This document shows, piece after piece, positions 18,071-26,552 of a stretch of 64,000 nucleotides of DNA. Under the pieces are notes generated by a model that saw only the letters and a list, made by a program, of their open reading frames with translations, did not search any database and was not told the origin of the DNA. The stretch lies in the NCBI RefSeq assembly GCF_000516515.1, contig NZ_KI911784.1, forward strand, positions 3,386,633 to 3,450,632. Direction: 5' to 3'. A program made the translations under genes and the position numbers. This DNA is from Chloroflexus sp. Y-396-1 (GTDB lineage: Bacteria > Chloroflexota > Chloroflexia > Chloroflexales > Chloroflexaceae). Numbering within the stretch: the stretch's first letter is position 1; each line of letters opens with the position of its first letter.

Positions 18071-18102
18071 CGGTAGGGGCAAAAAATTTTTCGCCCCTAC
18101 CG
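18071..18102. terminator. Bidirectional hairpin between convergent genes
   Basis: CGGTAGGGGC pairs with CGCCCCTACCG around an A6T5 core, so both strands show a GC stem with T-rich core. It lies between the slipin gene (plus) and the EamA gene (minus) and may serve both. The foot GGTAGGGGC recurs, degenerate, near 47170-47202. Confidence 0.65.
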
Positions 18103-18162
18103 TCAATACGATAGCCGCTAGGTTGATCGTGGGTGCAGTGGCGAAAAGGTCTTTCTCACCTT

Positions 18163-19056
18163 CTACTGGCGGGCAATCACCACGATGCTGGCGATGAGCA
18201 GGGCAGCCCCAACTATTCCTGAAGCGGTAAATCGCTCACCAAGTAAAACAATTGCCAGCAGTGCAGAACCAAGCGGTTCGAGCAGGGTGATTGTAGCGGC
18301 AGTGGTCGCCCGGACACTGCGCATTCCTCGCACGTATAGCGCGTAGGCAATCGCTGTTGGCACGATACTGAGATAGATGATGAGCATCCAGCCCTGCAAC
18401 GGATAATCGACGACCAGTCCGCTAGCGAGCGCCGCAGGCATAAGCAGAAAAGCACCAAGGGTAAACGATAGAGCGACCGGTACTACCGGATGGTATTCCG
18501 CAGCGATCATGCGTGCACCGAGGATCACCAGGCTGTACGAAAAGCCAGCTGTCAGTGCCAGGGCAGTACCAATCAGGAGGTCGGCTGTCGAGGCTACCTG
18601 AGGCGTGCCTCCGACGAGAAGACCGGCTCCGATGACCGCACCAGAGATTGCCAGCCATGTCTTGGGGCGTAGATGCTCACCGAGAAAGATCCGCGCCAGC
18701 AGAGCAGTGAAGATCGGCGCACTGCAAATGTTGATCAATACCGCTGCTGCGACACCGAGGTATGGGATGGCAGCAAAATAGGCGACCTGGTAGCCGGCGA
18801 ATGCGCCACCGATCAGACCTAGCGTTAAGCGGTGGTGGGGTTTGATGTGAAACGCCTGCTGACCGGCAAGCAAGCGGGCCGTTATCAGCAGTACTGGCGC
18901 CGAGAGTAACAGCCGTAAAAAACCTATCGAGAGCGAGGTAGTCTCGGTCAGGCGATACAACCAGCCAACTGCAACCCCAATCGTCCCCCAGGAGAGAGCA
19001 GCAGCAACAACCATCGCCACATCGAGCGGGCGTTGGGTTTCATCAAGACGGTGCAT
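18163..19056 (-). CDS. EamA-family (DMT) transporter
   Basis: A 297-residue polytopic membrane protein with two repeated EamA halves and about ten hydrophobic segments. The first half starts VAAALSWGTIGVAVGWLYRL and the second GTALALTAGFSYSLVILGAR. The end PLGSALLAIVLLGERFTASGIVGAALLI is the typical ERxTxxxxxG signature of drug/metabolite exporters. The substrate cannot be inferred; amino acids or related metabolites are usual in the family. The gene lies 73 bases downstream of the sigma factor gene, with a hairpin between them, so expression may be partly read-through. Confidence 0.9.
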   Translation of the reverse strand: MHRLDETQRPLDVAMVVAAALSWGTIGVAVGWLYRLTETTSLSIGFLRLLLSAPVLLITARLLAGQQAFHIKPHHRLTLGLIGGAFAGYQVAYFAAIPYLGVAAAVLINICSAPIFTALLARIFLGEHLRPKTWLAISGAVIGAGLLVGGTPQVASTADLLIGTALALTAGFSYSLVILGARMIAAEYHPVVPVALSFTLGAFLLMPAALASGLVVDYPLQGWMLIIYLSIVPTAIAYALYVRGMRSVRATTAATITLLEPLGSALLAIVLLGERFTASGIVGAALLIASIVVIARQ

Positions 19057-19079
19057 ATCAAGACGATTTCTTTACACAC

Positions 19080-19108
19080 ATAGCCCCCGTGCTGCACACG
19101 GGGGCTAT
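19080..19108 (-). terminator. Strong hairpin after the sigma factor gene
   Basis: TAGCCCCCGTG, five-base loop CTGCA, then CACGGGGGCTA. Starting 22 bases after the sigma stop, it would end or attenuate transcription into the EamA gene; no T-run follows on the minus strand. Confidence 0.6.
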
Positions 19109-19129
19109 GAAGACGCACACCCAAACAAT

Positions 19130-20308
19130 CTAATCGAGATAGCCGCGGAGTTTCTTCCCTAAGTGAGGATGGCGCAGCTTACGCAAAGCAACGGCTTCGA
19201 TCTGCCGAATCCGCTCGCGAGTAATCCCAAACTCCATACCGACCTCTTCGAGGGTACGGTAACGGCCATCTTTGAGGCCGTAGCGCAATTGAATAATCTT
19301 GCGCTCACGTTCGGGTAGTTTCATCAGCACCTCTTCAAGCTGCTCACGCAACAAAGAGGCAGCCGCTGCTTCAGCCGGGGTCGAGATTCGATCATCCTCA
19401 ATGAAATCGCCCATGCGCCCCTCGCCTTCCTGCCCAACCGGCATTTCAAGCGAGAGCGGGTGCATACTGGCTTCGAGCGTCCGGCGTACCTTTCCGGCTG
19501 AAATACCCATCGCATCAGCGATCTCCTCAGGTGTGGGTTCGCGCTGCATCGTCTGCTGGAGACGATGCGACATACGTTTCACCTGACTAATGGCCTCACC
19601 CATATGAACAGGCAGACGAATAGTACGACTCTGATCGGCAATGGCACGGGTAATCGCCTGACGGATCCACCAGGTTGCATAAGTGCTAAATTTATGACCC
19701 TTCTTGTAGTCAAATTTCTCGACCGCCCTCATTAGGCCAATATTTCCCTCTTGTACCAGATCCATCATCGTCAGGCCATACGAAGTATACTTTTTAGCAA
19801 TGCTCACAACCAGGCGCAAATTGGCCTGAATCAGATGATGGCGTGCATCTTGTCCCTGTTGTACCGCACGTTCTAGTTCAAGACGCTCCCGTGCCGAAGA
19901 ATACTCTTCGCGATCAAGACGTTGGCGGGCAATTGCGCCTGCCTCCATTGCTTTTGCCAGTTCAACCTCTTGTTCGGCAGTCAACAAAGGTACTTGCCCG
20001 ATCTCTTGCAGGTACATCCGAACCGGGTCATCAAATGCAATCTCACCCAGATCGGGCAAATCAGCGATCAAGTCAACATCTGAGTCTGGCTCAAACTCGT
20101 TCGGTCCTTCAAGTTCATCACTCGACTCGATAACTTTGATCCCTTCGGCCTGCAACATTGCATAGAGCTGATCGATATCGGCAATATCGTGCTCTGGATT
20201 GGGGAAGGTGGCAAGAATGTCGGCGTGCGTAATGTATCCCCGCACGCGAGCTGCGGCGAGCAGTTGCTCGATCATTGCCTCTGACTCCGGTGTGGCTTTG
20301 CTCAACAT
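19130..20308 (-). CDS. sigA: Primary RNA polymerase sigma factor (RpoD/SigA)
   Basis: A 392-residue group 1 sigma factor. A shortened acidic region 1.1 (1-80) is followed by region 1.2 ([22 protein letters not shown]), region 2 ([26 protein letters not shown]...[18 protein letters not shown]), region 3 ([22 protein letters not shown]) and region 4 with its helix-turn-helix ([31 protein letters not shown]). It directs core polymerase to TTGACA/TATAAT promoters, consistent with several promoters seen here. The start is the first Met of a natural SigA-like N-terminus. A consensus promoter about 270 bases upstream gives it an unusually long leader. Confidence 0.95.
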   Translation of the reverse strand: MLSKATPESEAMIEQLLAAARVRGYITHADILATFPNPEHDIADIDQLYAMLQAEGIKVIESSDELEGPNEFEPDSDVDLIADLPDLGEIAFDDPVRMYLQEIGQVPLLTAEQEVELAKAMEAGAIARQRLDREEYSSARERLELERAVQQGQDARHHLIQANLRLVVSIAKKYTSYGLTMMDLVQEGNIGLMRAVEKFDYKKGHKFSTYATWWIRQAITRAIADQSRTIRLPVHMGEAISQVKRMSHRLQQTMQREPTPEEIADAMGISAGKVRRTLEASMHPLSLEMPVGQEGEGRMGDFIEDDRISTPAEAAAASLLREQLEEVLMKLPERERKIIQLRYGLKDGRYRTLEEVGMEFGITRERIRQIEAVALRKLRHPHLGKKLRGYLD

Positions 20309-20583
20309 CGTTCAACCAGTGCTCTGTTGATGGCGCCAGATGGGCTGACAACCATCGCTAGGCCGTCAGTTTGACGGCGGGCTGCTGCAATCGACTCCGT
20401 CCTCTTCGTCTTGAGGAATATTGAAAGGCCTCAGCGACTCCTCAAAAAACGCCAGGCCTTTCACGTCGCGTACACTCTGTTGCTTCGGCAAAGAGATGGG
20501 GTCGAGAGCACACCCTCAAACCCCAAGCTGTCACCGCGATAGAGGGACGCAGACGTGGCACCCCATTAGACGTAACTAGAGCT
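20309..20583 (-). other. Long structured leader of the sigma factor gene
   Basis: About 270 transcribed but untranslated bases lie between the promoter and the sigA start. Two perfect hairpins are visible: a 9-bp stem at 20423-20431/20454-20462 (GAAAGGCCT/AGGCCTTTC) and a 7-bp stem at 20362-20368/20372-20378 (GCCGTCA/TGACGGC). I see no match to a known riboswitch core. It could be a regulatory leader or a small RNA. From 20614 to 20736 nothing stands out. Confidence 0.5.
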
Positions 20584-20613
20584 ACTATAGCACTGTTGGT
20601 ATACCAGAGTCAA
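20584..20613 (-). promoter_or_regulatory. Sigma-70-type promoter for sigA
   Basis: On the minus strand TTGACT (20613-20608), 18-base spacer, TATAGT (20589-20584). The predicted start of transcription is near 20577. Confidence 0.75.
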
Positions 20614-20736
20614 CCCCTCTTTAGACTGATTCTGTGAGAAAGTTGGTGAGAGATGAAACGAGCATCGAGGGGTGCAAGATTGAGAGGCTTGATCGCGGTT
20701 CCCGCGACGCCATACCGTCAGCTCGAATGTGAGCTG

Positions 20737-21579
20737 TTATGACGTGACATCTTCTGAATCAGGCAGATATGCGCTGATTTTCGCAAGTAAAAAATTACGA
20801 ATATCGTTCCGCAAATAGCAGAAAGCGCACACGCTCGGCCCGTTTGGCTCGACCGTCAATGCGATAGGGCGAATGCGACGTTCGATAGGTTGTGGGCTAC
20901 TGTTTGAGGTGTAGATGATGCGCAATGTGGCGCCGTTAGCCAGGGCAGCGGCGAGTAGCGGCGGCGCTTCTGGTTCTGGTTGACCAGGGAGTAATCCGCG
21001 GGCAAAGCGTAGTGCGTCATCTAGCGTGACGATACCGATACCGGCCATCTCGTTCATGAGGTGATGAAAGAGAGCTTTAAGAGTTAACACATCCTCCATC
21101 GCTCGATGGGTAGGAATAGGGAGATCAAGGGTGGTCGCCAATGCTTTCAGGCTGAGTGAACCACGGCGCATACCGAGGCGGCGTGCTAATTCGAGTGTAT
21201 CAAGTGCTGGGCCGGTGAGGGGTGGATAGCCAGCTCGGGTCAGTTCCATATTGAGGAACGTCTCATCGAAAGGGAGATTATGGGCAACACGCACTGCGTT
21301 TTGGCCGAGGGTGACAACACTTGGTGCGATCTCGGCAAACCGTGGCGCCTGGTACAGGTCTTCAGGTCGCAGGCCATTGATCTGAGCCGCCTGCGGATCG
21401 AGTTCACGCTCAGGGTTGATCAACGTATTCAGCGAACCTGTTTCGTTGCCATGCTCATAGCGGAGCATGGCAACCTCACAGATGCGATGACCAGCTTGAA
21501 TATCGAGACCGGTAGTTTCGACATCGAAAAAGAGTAAAGGCAGCTCGCTTATCGGTTGTTGTAAGTAAGACGTGATCAT
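20737..21579 (-). CDS. DEDDh 3'-5' exonuclease fused to a WYL-like domain
   Basis: A 280-residue protein. Residues about 14-180 form a DnaQ/RNase T-type exonuclease with all DEDDh residues: Asp19/Glu21 in FFDVETTG, Asp in AHNLPFDETFLN, and His/Asp in THRAMEDVLTL. Residues about 210-275 (LRIIYTS...ERRIRPIALTV...CAFCYLRNDIRNFLLAKIS) resemble a WYL domain, a ligand- or nucleic-acid-sensing fold known from CRISPR and DNA-damage regulators. It would trim DNA or RNA 3' ends under control of a bound ligand or nucleic acid (inference). The start overlaps the SH3 gene stop by four bases (ATGA). Confidence 0.82.
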   Translation of the reverse strand: MITSYLQQPISELPLLFFDVETTGLDIQAGHRICEVAMLRYEHGNETGSLNTLINPERELDPQAAQINGLRPEDLYQAPRFAEIAPSVVTLGQNAVRVAHNLPFDETFLNMELTRAGYPPLTGPALDTLELARRLGMRRGSLSLKALATTLDLPIPTHRAMEDVLTLKALFHHLMNEMAGIGIVTLDDALRFARGLLPGQPEPEAPPLLAAALANGATLRIIYTSNSSPQPIERRIRPIALTVEPNGPSVCAFCYLRNDIRNFLLAKISAYLPDSEDVTS

Positions 21580-22856
21580 TTTGTTACCGGCACCTGAGCA
21601 GCTACATCATCGGGAATGCCAAGCAGCGAAGCCTGCACCCAGCCCTCACGGTCACGAACCGTTCGTACTCGATACCATGTACCATCAGCGGTGCGCTCAA
21701 ACAGCTCAACAACCTCCGGCGGGTCGACTTGATCAATTACCGCGCTGCCCGTATCGGCTGCCAGATAGATCGAGCCACTCACAAAGACGCTCACCACGTT
21801 GGCAACCGGTGTCTCGGCAGCGATCAGATCGGTAACGGCAATCAGCGTTCTACTGACCCAGCCTACTTCGTTCCGAATAGTTCGTACATAATACCAGAGT
21901 GCGTTAGGAGTACGGGCCAGAATCTGCACCTGTTCGCCAGCGTTAATGCCGCCGATCACGTTGTTCACGCCGGTGTAGGGAAGCTTCCGCACATTACCAC
22001 CGTTGATCACCGCTACCGGTTGTCCGGTTGGCAGTGCTGGCGTAGGTGTGGCTGTTGGCGGTAGCGGCGTCGGAGTTTCCTGTACAACGATTACTGTGGG
22101 GGTTGCAGTTGCCGACAGCGTTGGCGAAGGAGAGGGCGTTGGCTCAACACCGTAAAACGCAGCAGCAAAGGTTGGTAACACTTCCAGTTCAGCTTCAGCA
22201 CTCAGGCTACCGTCGGGCGTACTGACGACAACGGTATACTTTCTGCCTTCTGGCGTTGGATCGCCATCAGGAAGTTTTGCTTCACGGAAATCACCACGAT
22301 CACGACGAATTTGGATTCTCCTTGCTGGATCAAACCAGCGCAGCGGTTGACCATCAGCTCGTAGTTCAACCTGCAATTCGGTGTTATCGGGTAGGCCGGT
22401 GCTGCGTACACGCACACTTAAGGTTAGTGGGTTGGCGCGGACAATGGTTGCATCTTCAATGGTGAGTGTAACCGGTATGGGTGATGGGGTCGGTATAGGT
22501 GGTGGTGCGGCAGTCTGACCACCGCTCAGACTCAGCACAAAAGCAGCGACCCATATACACAGAAAGAATCCGGCACACAGCAAATTTGGGGCTACGATAA
22601 TGATGCTAATGATAATGAGAAGCTTTAATACTAGAGGGAGATTTCGCCACCGATTCCGCCAGCTTTGCGGTTCCTCGAGCGGGATGGCTGTATAGTCGAT
22701 CGTTGTTGGCGGAATTTCCGGTGCAGGAGGAGGCGCCTGTGATGCACGCCGCCGCCGCACAATCAGCACAACTAGCAGAATAATGACGACACCGAGAACG
22801 ATCAACCCAATCGCGAGTGGTGTCGGTATCTGGTTAAGCGTTGTTTGCATGAGCAA
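21576..22856 (-). CDS. Membrane-anchored protein with two bacterial SH3 domains
   Basis: A 426-residue protein. One hydrophobic segment at about 14-33 is followed by Arg-rich RRRRAS. A second strongly hydrophobic stretch (about 72-115) probably crosses the membrane once or twice. A beta-rich domain (about 125-230) leads into a Thr/Pro-rich linker (SPTLSATATPT, TPLPPTATPTP). Two SH3b domains follow at about 280-345 (GNVRKLPYTGVNNVIGGI...WYYVRTIRNEVGWVS) and 350-420 (WYRVRTVRDREGWVQ). SH3b domains usually bind peptidoglycan or partner proteins outside the cell. The function is unknown; the four-base overlap with the exonuclease gene means coupled translation, an odd pairing. Confidence 0.82.
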   Translation of the reverse strand: MLMQTTLNQIPTPLAIGLIVLGVVIILLVVLIVRRRRASQAPPPAPEIPPTTIDYTAIPLEEPQSWRNRWRNLPLVLKLLIIISIIIVAPNLLCAGFFLCIWVAAFVLSLSGGQTAAPPPIPTPSPIPVTLTIEDATIVRANPLTLSVRVRSTGLPDNTELQVELRADGQPLRWFDPARRIQIRRDRGDFREAKLPDGDPTPEGRKYTVVVSTPDGSLSAEAELEVLPTFAAAFYGVEPTPSPSPTLSATATPTVIVVQETPTPLPPTATPTPALPTGQPVAVINGGNVRKLPYTGVNNVIGGINAGEQVQILARTPNALWYYVRTIRNEVGWVSRTLIAVTDLIAAETPVANVVSVFVSGSIYLAADTGSAVIDQVDPPEVVELFERTADGTWYRVRTVRDREGWVQASLLGIPDDVAAQVPVTK

Positions 22857-22930
22857 CCTCGATTACAAGCGCTTCATACGCTTATAATATGCGAATCTCG
22901 CTCTATCTGCAACTGAGGGAGTCGTTGCTT

Positions 22931-23327
22931 GGGGTTGTTCAACGTTTTCACCCGATCTAGCAGAGGTGAAGGGAGAGGGGAGGGCAAAGAGAGGAGAAAC
23001 GTGCGCAGGAGAGGCGGGTTTCCGTTTCGATGGCGTTCTCCCCAACCTCTTGTTGGCTTGCCGATCATATGTTAACGCATTGCCGAGACGGGTTCACCCC
23101 CGCTTGCGGGGGAAGGGGGAAGAAGATGAATGTTGGCCGATGTACCAAGCAATGGGTTTCTGCACCTCACACGATGCGGGCCGGAGGCCCGCGCACCCAG
23201 GTGACCACGCCGGTCAGGAGTCATCGACAGCGGGTGTGTGATGTTCGATAGTCGCCTCCGCTGTTGCATTGTCCGGTCATCGCATGTAACCAAAAGCTGA
23301 GAACGCCGAAAACTCCTACCCCCAGCA
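22931..23327 (+). repeat. Dispersed intergenic repeat, copy A
   Basis: This occupies most of the 505-base gap before the ferritin gene. It begins with TTCAACGTTTTCACCC (22938-22953), followed by a GA-rich tract, a CCCGCTTGCGGG hairpin near 23099, a GCGGGCC-GGAGG-CCCGC hairpin near 23176, and a tail matching the start of copy C in reverse (for example TGACCGGACA near 23270 on the minus strand). Copies B and C carry the same modules in the same order or its reverse. No credible protein is encoded. Confidence 0.75.
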
Positions 23328-23361
23328 AGCGATGTCGGTTAGGAAGCGTCGTAGATACCTG

Positions 23362-23859
23362 CTATTCTTCCTCTCGGCGTTCGGCTAATTTGCGATCAAG
23401 CATCAGCAGGCCGACACCGTCGTTCCCAATCAGTTTGAGGTGTTGAATAATCTCGTCGGCGTTCTTCTCTTCTTCGACCTGCTCATCGATGAACCATTTC
23501 AGCATACTCATCGTCGCGTAGTCATTCTCTTGCACGGCTAAGGCATAGATGGAATGGATCGAAGCCGTCACCCGTTGTTCATGGGCCAGGGCGTGCTCGA
23601 AGGCATCGAGCGGGGAGGCAAATTCGTTCCGCGGTTCTTCGATGGCGCCGAGTGTGACCCGTCCTCTACGGTCATTGACATAATCGAAGAAGCGCATTGC
23701 ATGCTCGCGCTCCTCTTCACTCTGAACGCGGAACCAATGTGCGAAACCGGTCAGGGAGAGCGATTCAAAGTAGGCCGCCATTGCCAGGTAGGTATACGAG
23801 GCGGCATATTCGTAGGTGATCTGGCGGTTCAGAGCCTGTTGAATCTTTTCACTAAGCAT
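23362..23859 (-). CDS. ftn: Ferritin (FtnA-type iron storage protein)
   Basis: A 165-residue four-helix-bundle ferritin of normal bacterial length. It begins MLSEKIQQALNRQITYEYAAS. Ferroxidase-centre residues are visible as Glu in the first helix (QITYEYAAS), ExxH in SEEEREHAMRFF, and acidic and Gln residues in the later helices (HEQRVTASIHSIYALAVQENDY, FIDEQVEEEKNADEII). It lacks the haem-binding Met pattern of bacterioferritin as far as I can judge. It oxidises Fe2+ and stores it as a mineral in a 24-mer. AAAAGGAGA lies before the ATG. It has its own promoter. Confidence 0.94.
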   Translation of the reverse strand: MLSEKIQQALNRQITYEYAASYTYLAMAAYFESLSLTGFAHWFRVQSEEEREHAMRFFDYVNDRRGRVTLGAIEEPRNEFASPLDAFEHALAHEQRVTASIHSIYALAVQENDYATMSMLKWFIDEQVEEEKNADEIIQHLKLIGNDGVGLLMLDRKLAERREEE

Positions 23860-23896
23860 TGTGCGTCTCCTTTTCGCAACTAATACCGGTAACCGT

Positions 23897-23926
23897 ATGA
23901 TACCCTATTTCTGCGGCGTGTGTCTA
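23897..23926 (-). promoter_or_regulatory. Probable promoter for the ferritin gene
   Basis: On the minus strand TAGACA (23926-23921), 18-base spacer, TATCAT (23902-23897). No obvious iron-box palindrome is seen around it. Together with the topA promoter it accounts for the divergent 308-base gap 23860-24167. Confidence 0.55.
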
Positions 23927-24077
23927 AAAAATGCTTCTCTTGTCCGATAAGGGGCGCACGTCTAACAATCTCTGACTTGGGATGAGCGAGTGGAGCCGAT
24001 TGTAGCGACATCAGCACACGGGTTAGGTTAGGGATCCCATCCACCGCCAATTGTGCAGCCATTGATAAAACTTTTTC

Positions 24078-24106
24078 TTGACAAGCTGGCACGTGCCGCG
24101 TATAGT
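24078..24106 (+). promoter_or_regulatory. Strong topA promoter with palindrome in the spacer
   Basis: TTGACA (24078-24083), 17-base spacer and TATAGT (24101-24106). The spacer contains the 10-base perfect palindrome GGCACGTGCC (24088-24097), which could be an operator or a supercoiling-sensitive site. The ATG is about 60 bases downstream. Confidence 0.8.
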
Positions 24107-24167
24107 GCGAAAGCAGAAAAGAATGTTGGCATAATTTGGGTGTCGTTCAACCACGGGAATAATCACG

Positions 24168-26504
24168 ATGGGTGACAAAGTCGTAATTGTTGAGTCGCCG
24201 GCAAAGGCGCGGACGATTCAAAAATATCTGGGCAAAGGGTACAAGGTCGCTTCTAGTATGGGGCATGTGCGTGATTTGCCCAAAAGCGGTCTTGCTATCG
24301 ATATTGAGCACGATTTCACACCTTCATACGAGATCGTAAAACCGAAGGTGGTCAGCGAGTTGAGTCAGGTGGTGCGTAATGCTGATGCGGTGTATCTGGC
24401 TACCGACCCTGATCGTGAAGGCGAGGCGATAGCCTGGCATATTACGCAGGCAGTAAAACTCCCGAAAAAAACTCCGGTGTATCGGGTTGTTTTTCAAGAA
24501 ATTACCCGCAATGCAGTGCAACAGGCGTTACAACAACCGCGCCAGATCAATCAGAACCTGGTTGAAGCGCAGCAGGCGCGTCGTGTCCTTGATCGGCTGG
24601 TCGGCTATCAGTTAAGTCCGCTACTGTGGGATAAAGTCAAGCGTGGACTGAGCGCCGGTCGTGTACAATCGGTAGCAGTGCGGCTGATTGTCGAGCGGGA
24701 GCGCGAGATTGAGAATTTCCAACCCCGAGAGTACTGGACGATTGAGGCCGATCTGCTCAAAGAGGGCGGGCTTACGCCGCGTGATCTCTTCCGTGCGGTC
24801 CTGATTGAGCGTGATGGGAAGAAGCTGGAGAAGTTCTCTATTGAGCGTCGCGAGCAAGCCGAAGAGATCGTCACCGAACTTCAAGGCGCAACCTATACCG
24901 TTGCTCGTGTCACACGTCGCGATAAGCGGCGTAGTCCACCACCTCCTTTTACCACCAGTACTCTGCAACAGGAGGCGGCGCGTAAATTAGGGTTCAGCGC
25001 CAAGAAGACCATGATGCTGGCCCAGCGTCTGTACGAAGGGGTCGATATTGGTGGTGAGGACGGTATCGTTGGACTCATCACATATATGCGAACCGACAGT
25101 GTGCAGGTAGCCGCAGAAGCGCAGGCGGAGGCACGGGAAGTTATTGCCCGGCGTTTTGGGAACGAATATCTGCCTGATCAACCACCGGTGTACAAAACGA
25201 AGGCGAAAGGCGCGCAAGAGGCACACGAGGCGATTCGTCCGACCAGTAGTGCTCGTTTGCCAGAGCTGCTAAGTGAAAAGCTCGAACGTGATCTGTGGCG
25301 GCTTTACGATCTGATCTGGAAACGGTTTATTGCCTCGCAAATGGCGCCAGCGGTGTTCGATAGTACAACGGTTGATATTGCAGCATCACCGGTGATTGCC
25401 GGTGCACCGTCGTCTCTCTTCCGTGCTACCGGATCGGTGCTCAAGTTTCCCGGCTTTCTCGCCGTTTATAACGTTAGTCTTGATGAAGGTGAAGAGGACG
25501 AGGACAGTGAACGCCGGTTGCCGCCTTTGGCTGAGGGTGAAACGTTGCAACTGGTCGAATTGTTGCCGCTTCAGCACTTCACCGAACCGCCGCCACGGTA
25601 TACTGAGGCCAGTCTGGTGAAGGAATTGGAACGACTGGGGATTGGTCGTCCCAGTACGTATGCGACGATCCTCTCGACCATCCAGGAGCGTGAATACGTC
25701 GAGATGGTTGACAAGAAGCTGATTCCCACTACCCTGGGACGCATTGTTACCGACCTACTGGTTGAGCACTTCGGGAATATCGTTGACTACGATTTTACCT
25801 CGGCGCTTGAGCAACAACTTGACGATATTGCTGAAGGTTCAAAGCAGTGGGTGCCGGTCTTACGAGAATTCTATGGCCCATTCCGATCCACACTTGAGCT
25901 GGCTCAGCACCAGATGCGCAATGTCAAACGCGAAGAGATTGTGACCGATCTCGATTGCCCGAAGTGTGGTCAGGCAAAGCTGGTGATTCGTTTTGGACGT
26001 AACGGTGAGTTTCTGGCCTGTTCCCGCTACAATCGCGATGGCGAAGGTGAATCGTGCGACTTTACCAGTAATTTTCATCGTGATGAGAATGGTCAGATTG
26101 TCATCGACAAGACCAGCGCCCCCGAAACCAGTGATGTCTTGTGTAATGTCTGCGGGCGACCAATGGTGGTGAAGAAGAGTCGCTTCGGTCCCTTCCTCGG
26201 TTGTTCGGGGTATCCTGAATGTACCAATACACGTCGGATTGGCCGTGATGGGAAGCCGGCGCCGCTTCCCGAACCGACCGGCGTAACCTGCCCGAAGTGT
26301 GGTGAAGGAGAGTTGCTGCGGCGGCGGGGTAAGTTTGGACGCCCCTTCTATGGCTGTTCGCGCTATCCGAAGTGCGACTATATTACCAATTCGCTCGATG
26401 AGGCTCAGGTGGAAGCACCATCGACAGAATCGGTTAAACCTAAAGAGGAATTGTCTACACCGACACCTTCACGTTCGACGAGGCGCTCGCGCAAGATCGC
26501 CTGA
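24168..26504 (+). CDS. topA: DNA topoisomerase I (type IA)
   Basis: A 778-residue enzyme. A TOPRIM domain starts VVIVESPAKARTIQKYLG and includes the acidic DPDREGEAIAWH. The active-site tyrosine is Tyr306 in GLITYMRTDS. The remaining type IA core (EAHEAIRPTS, RYTEASLVKELERLGIGRPSTYA) is intact. Three C-terminal four-Cys zinc ribbons follow (CPKCGQAK, CNVCGRPM, CPKCGEGEL), then a basic tail. It relaxes negative supercoils behind transcription and replication forks. It is monocistronic, with a consensus promoter and a terminator-like hairpin eight bases after the stop. Confidence 0.97.
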   Translation: MGDKVVIVESPAKARTIQKYLGKGYKVASSMGHVRDLPKSGLAIDIEHDFTPSYEIVKPKVVSELSQVVRNADAVYLATDPDREGEAIAWHITQAVKLPKKTPVYRVVFQEITRNAVQQALQQPRQINQNLVEAQQARRVLDRLVGYQLSPLLWDKVKRGLSAGRVQSVAVRLIVEREREIENFQPREYWTIEADLLKEGGLTPRDLFRAVLIERDGKKLEKFSIERREQAEEIVTELQGATYTVARVTRRDKRRSPPPPFTTSTLQQEAARKLGFSAKKTMMLAQRLYEGVDIGGEDGIVGLITYMRTDSVQVAAEAQAEAREVIARRFGNEYLPDQPPVYKTKAKGAQEAHEAIRPTSSARLPELLSEKLERDLWRLYDLIWKRFIASQMAPAVFDSTTVDIAASPVIAGAPSSLFRATGSVLKFPGFLAVYNVSLDEGEEDEDSERRLPPLAEGETLQLVELLPLQHFTEPPPRYTEASLVKELERLGIGRPSTYATILSTIQEREYVEMVDKKLIPTTLGRIVTDLLVEHFGNIVDYDFTSALEQQLDDIAEGSKQWVPVLREFYGPFRSTLELAQHQMRNVKREEIVTDLDCPKCGQAKLVIRFGRNGEFLACSRYNRDGEGESCDFTSNFHRDENGQIVIDKTSAPETSDVLCNVCGRPMVVKKSRFGPFLGCSGYPECTNTRRIGRDGKPAPLPEPTGVTCPKCGEGELLRRRGKFGRPFYGCSRYPKCDYITNSLDEAQVEAPSTESVKPKEELSTPTPSRSTRRSRKIA

Positions 26505-26511
26505 AACGTAT

Positions 26512-26534
26512 GGGGCAGCCTGCACGGCTGCCCC
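26512..26534. terminator. Hairpin between convergent topA and hydrolase genes
   Basis: GGGGCAGCC, loop TGCAC, then GGCTGCCCC. It starts eight bases after the topA stop and 19 bases before the end of the convergent gene, so it can serve both. Confidence 0.65.
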
Positions 26535-26552
26535 TCCGCTTTCCTCTACAGC

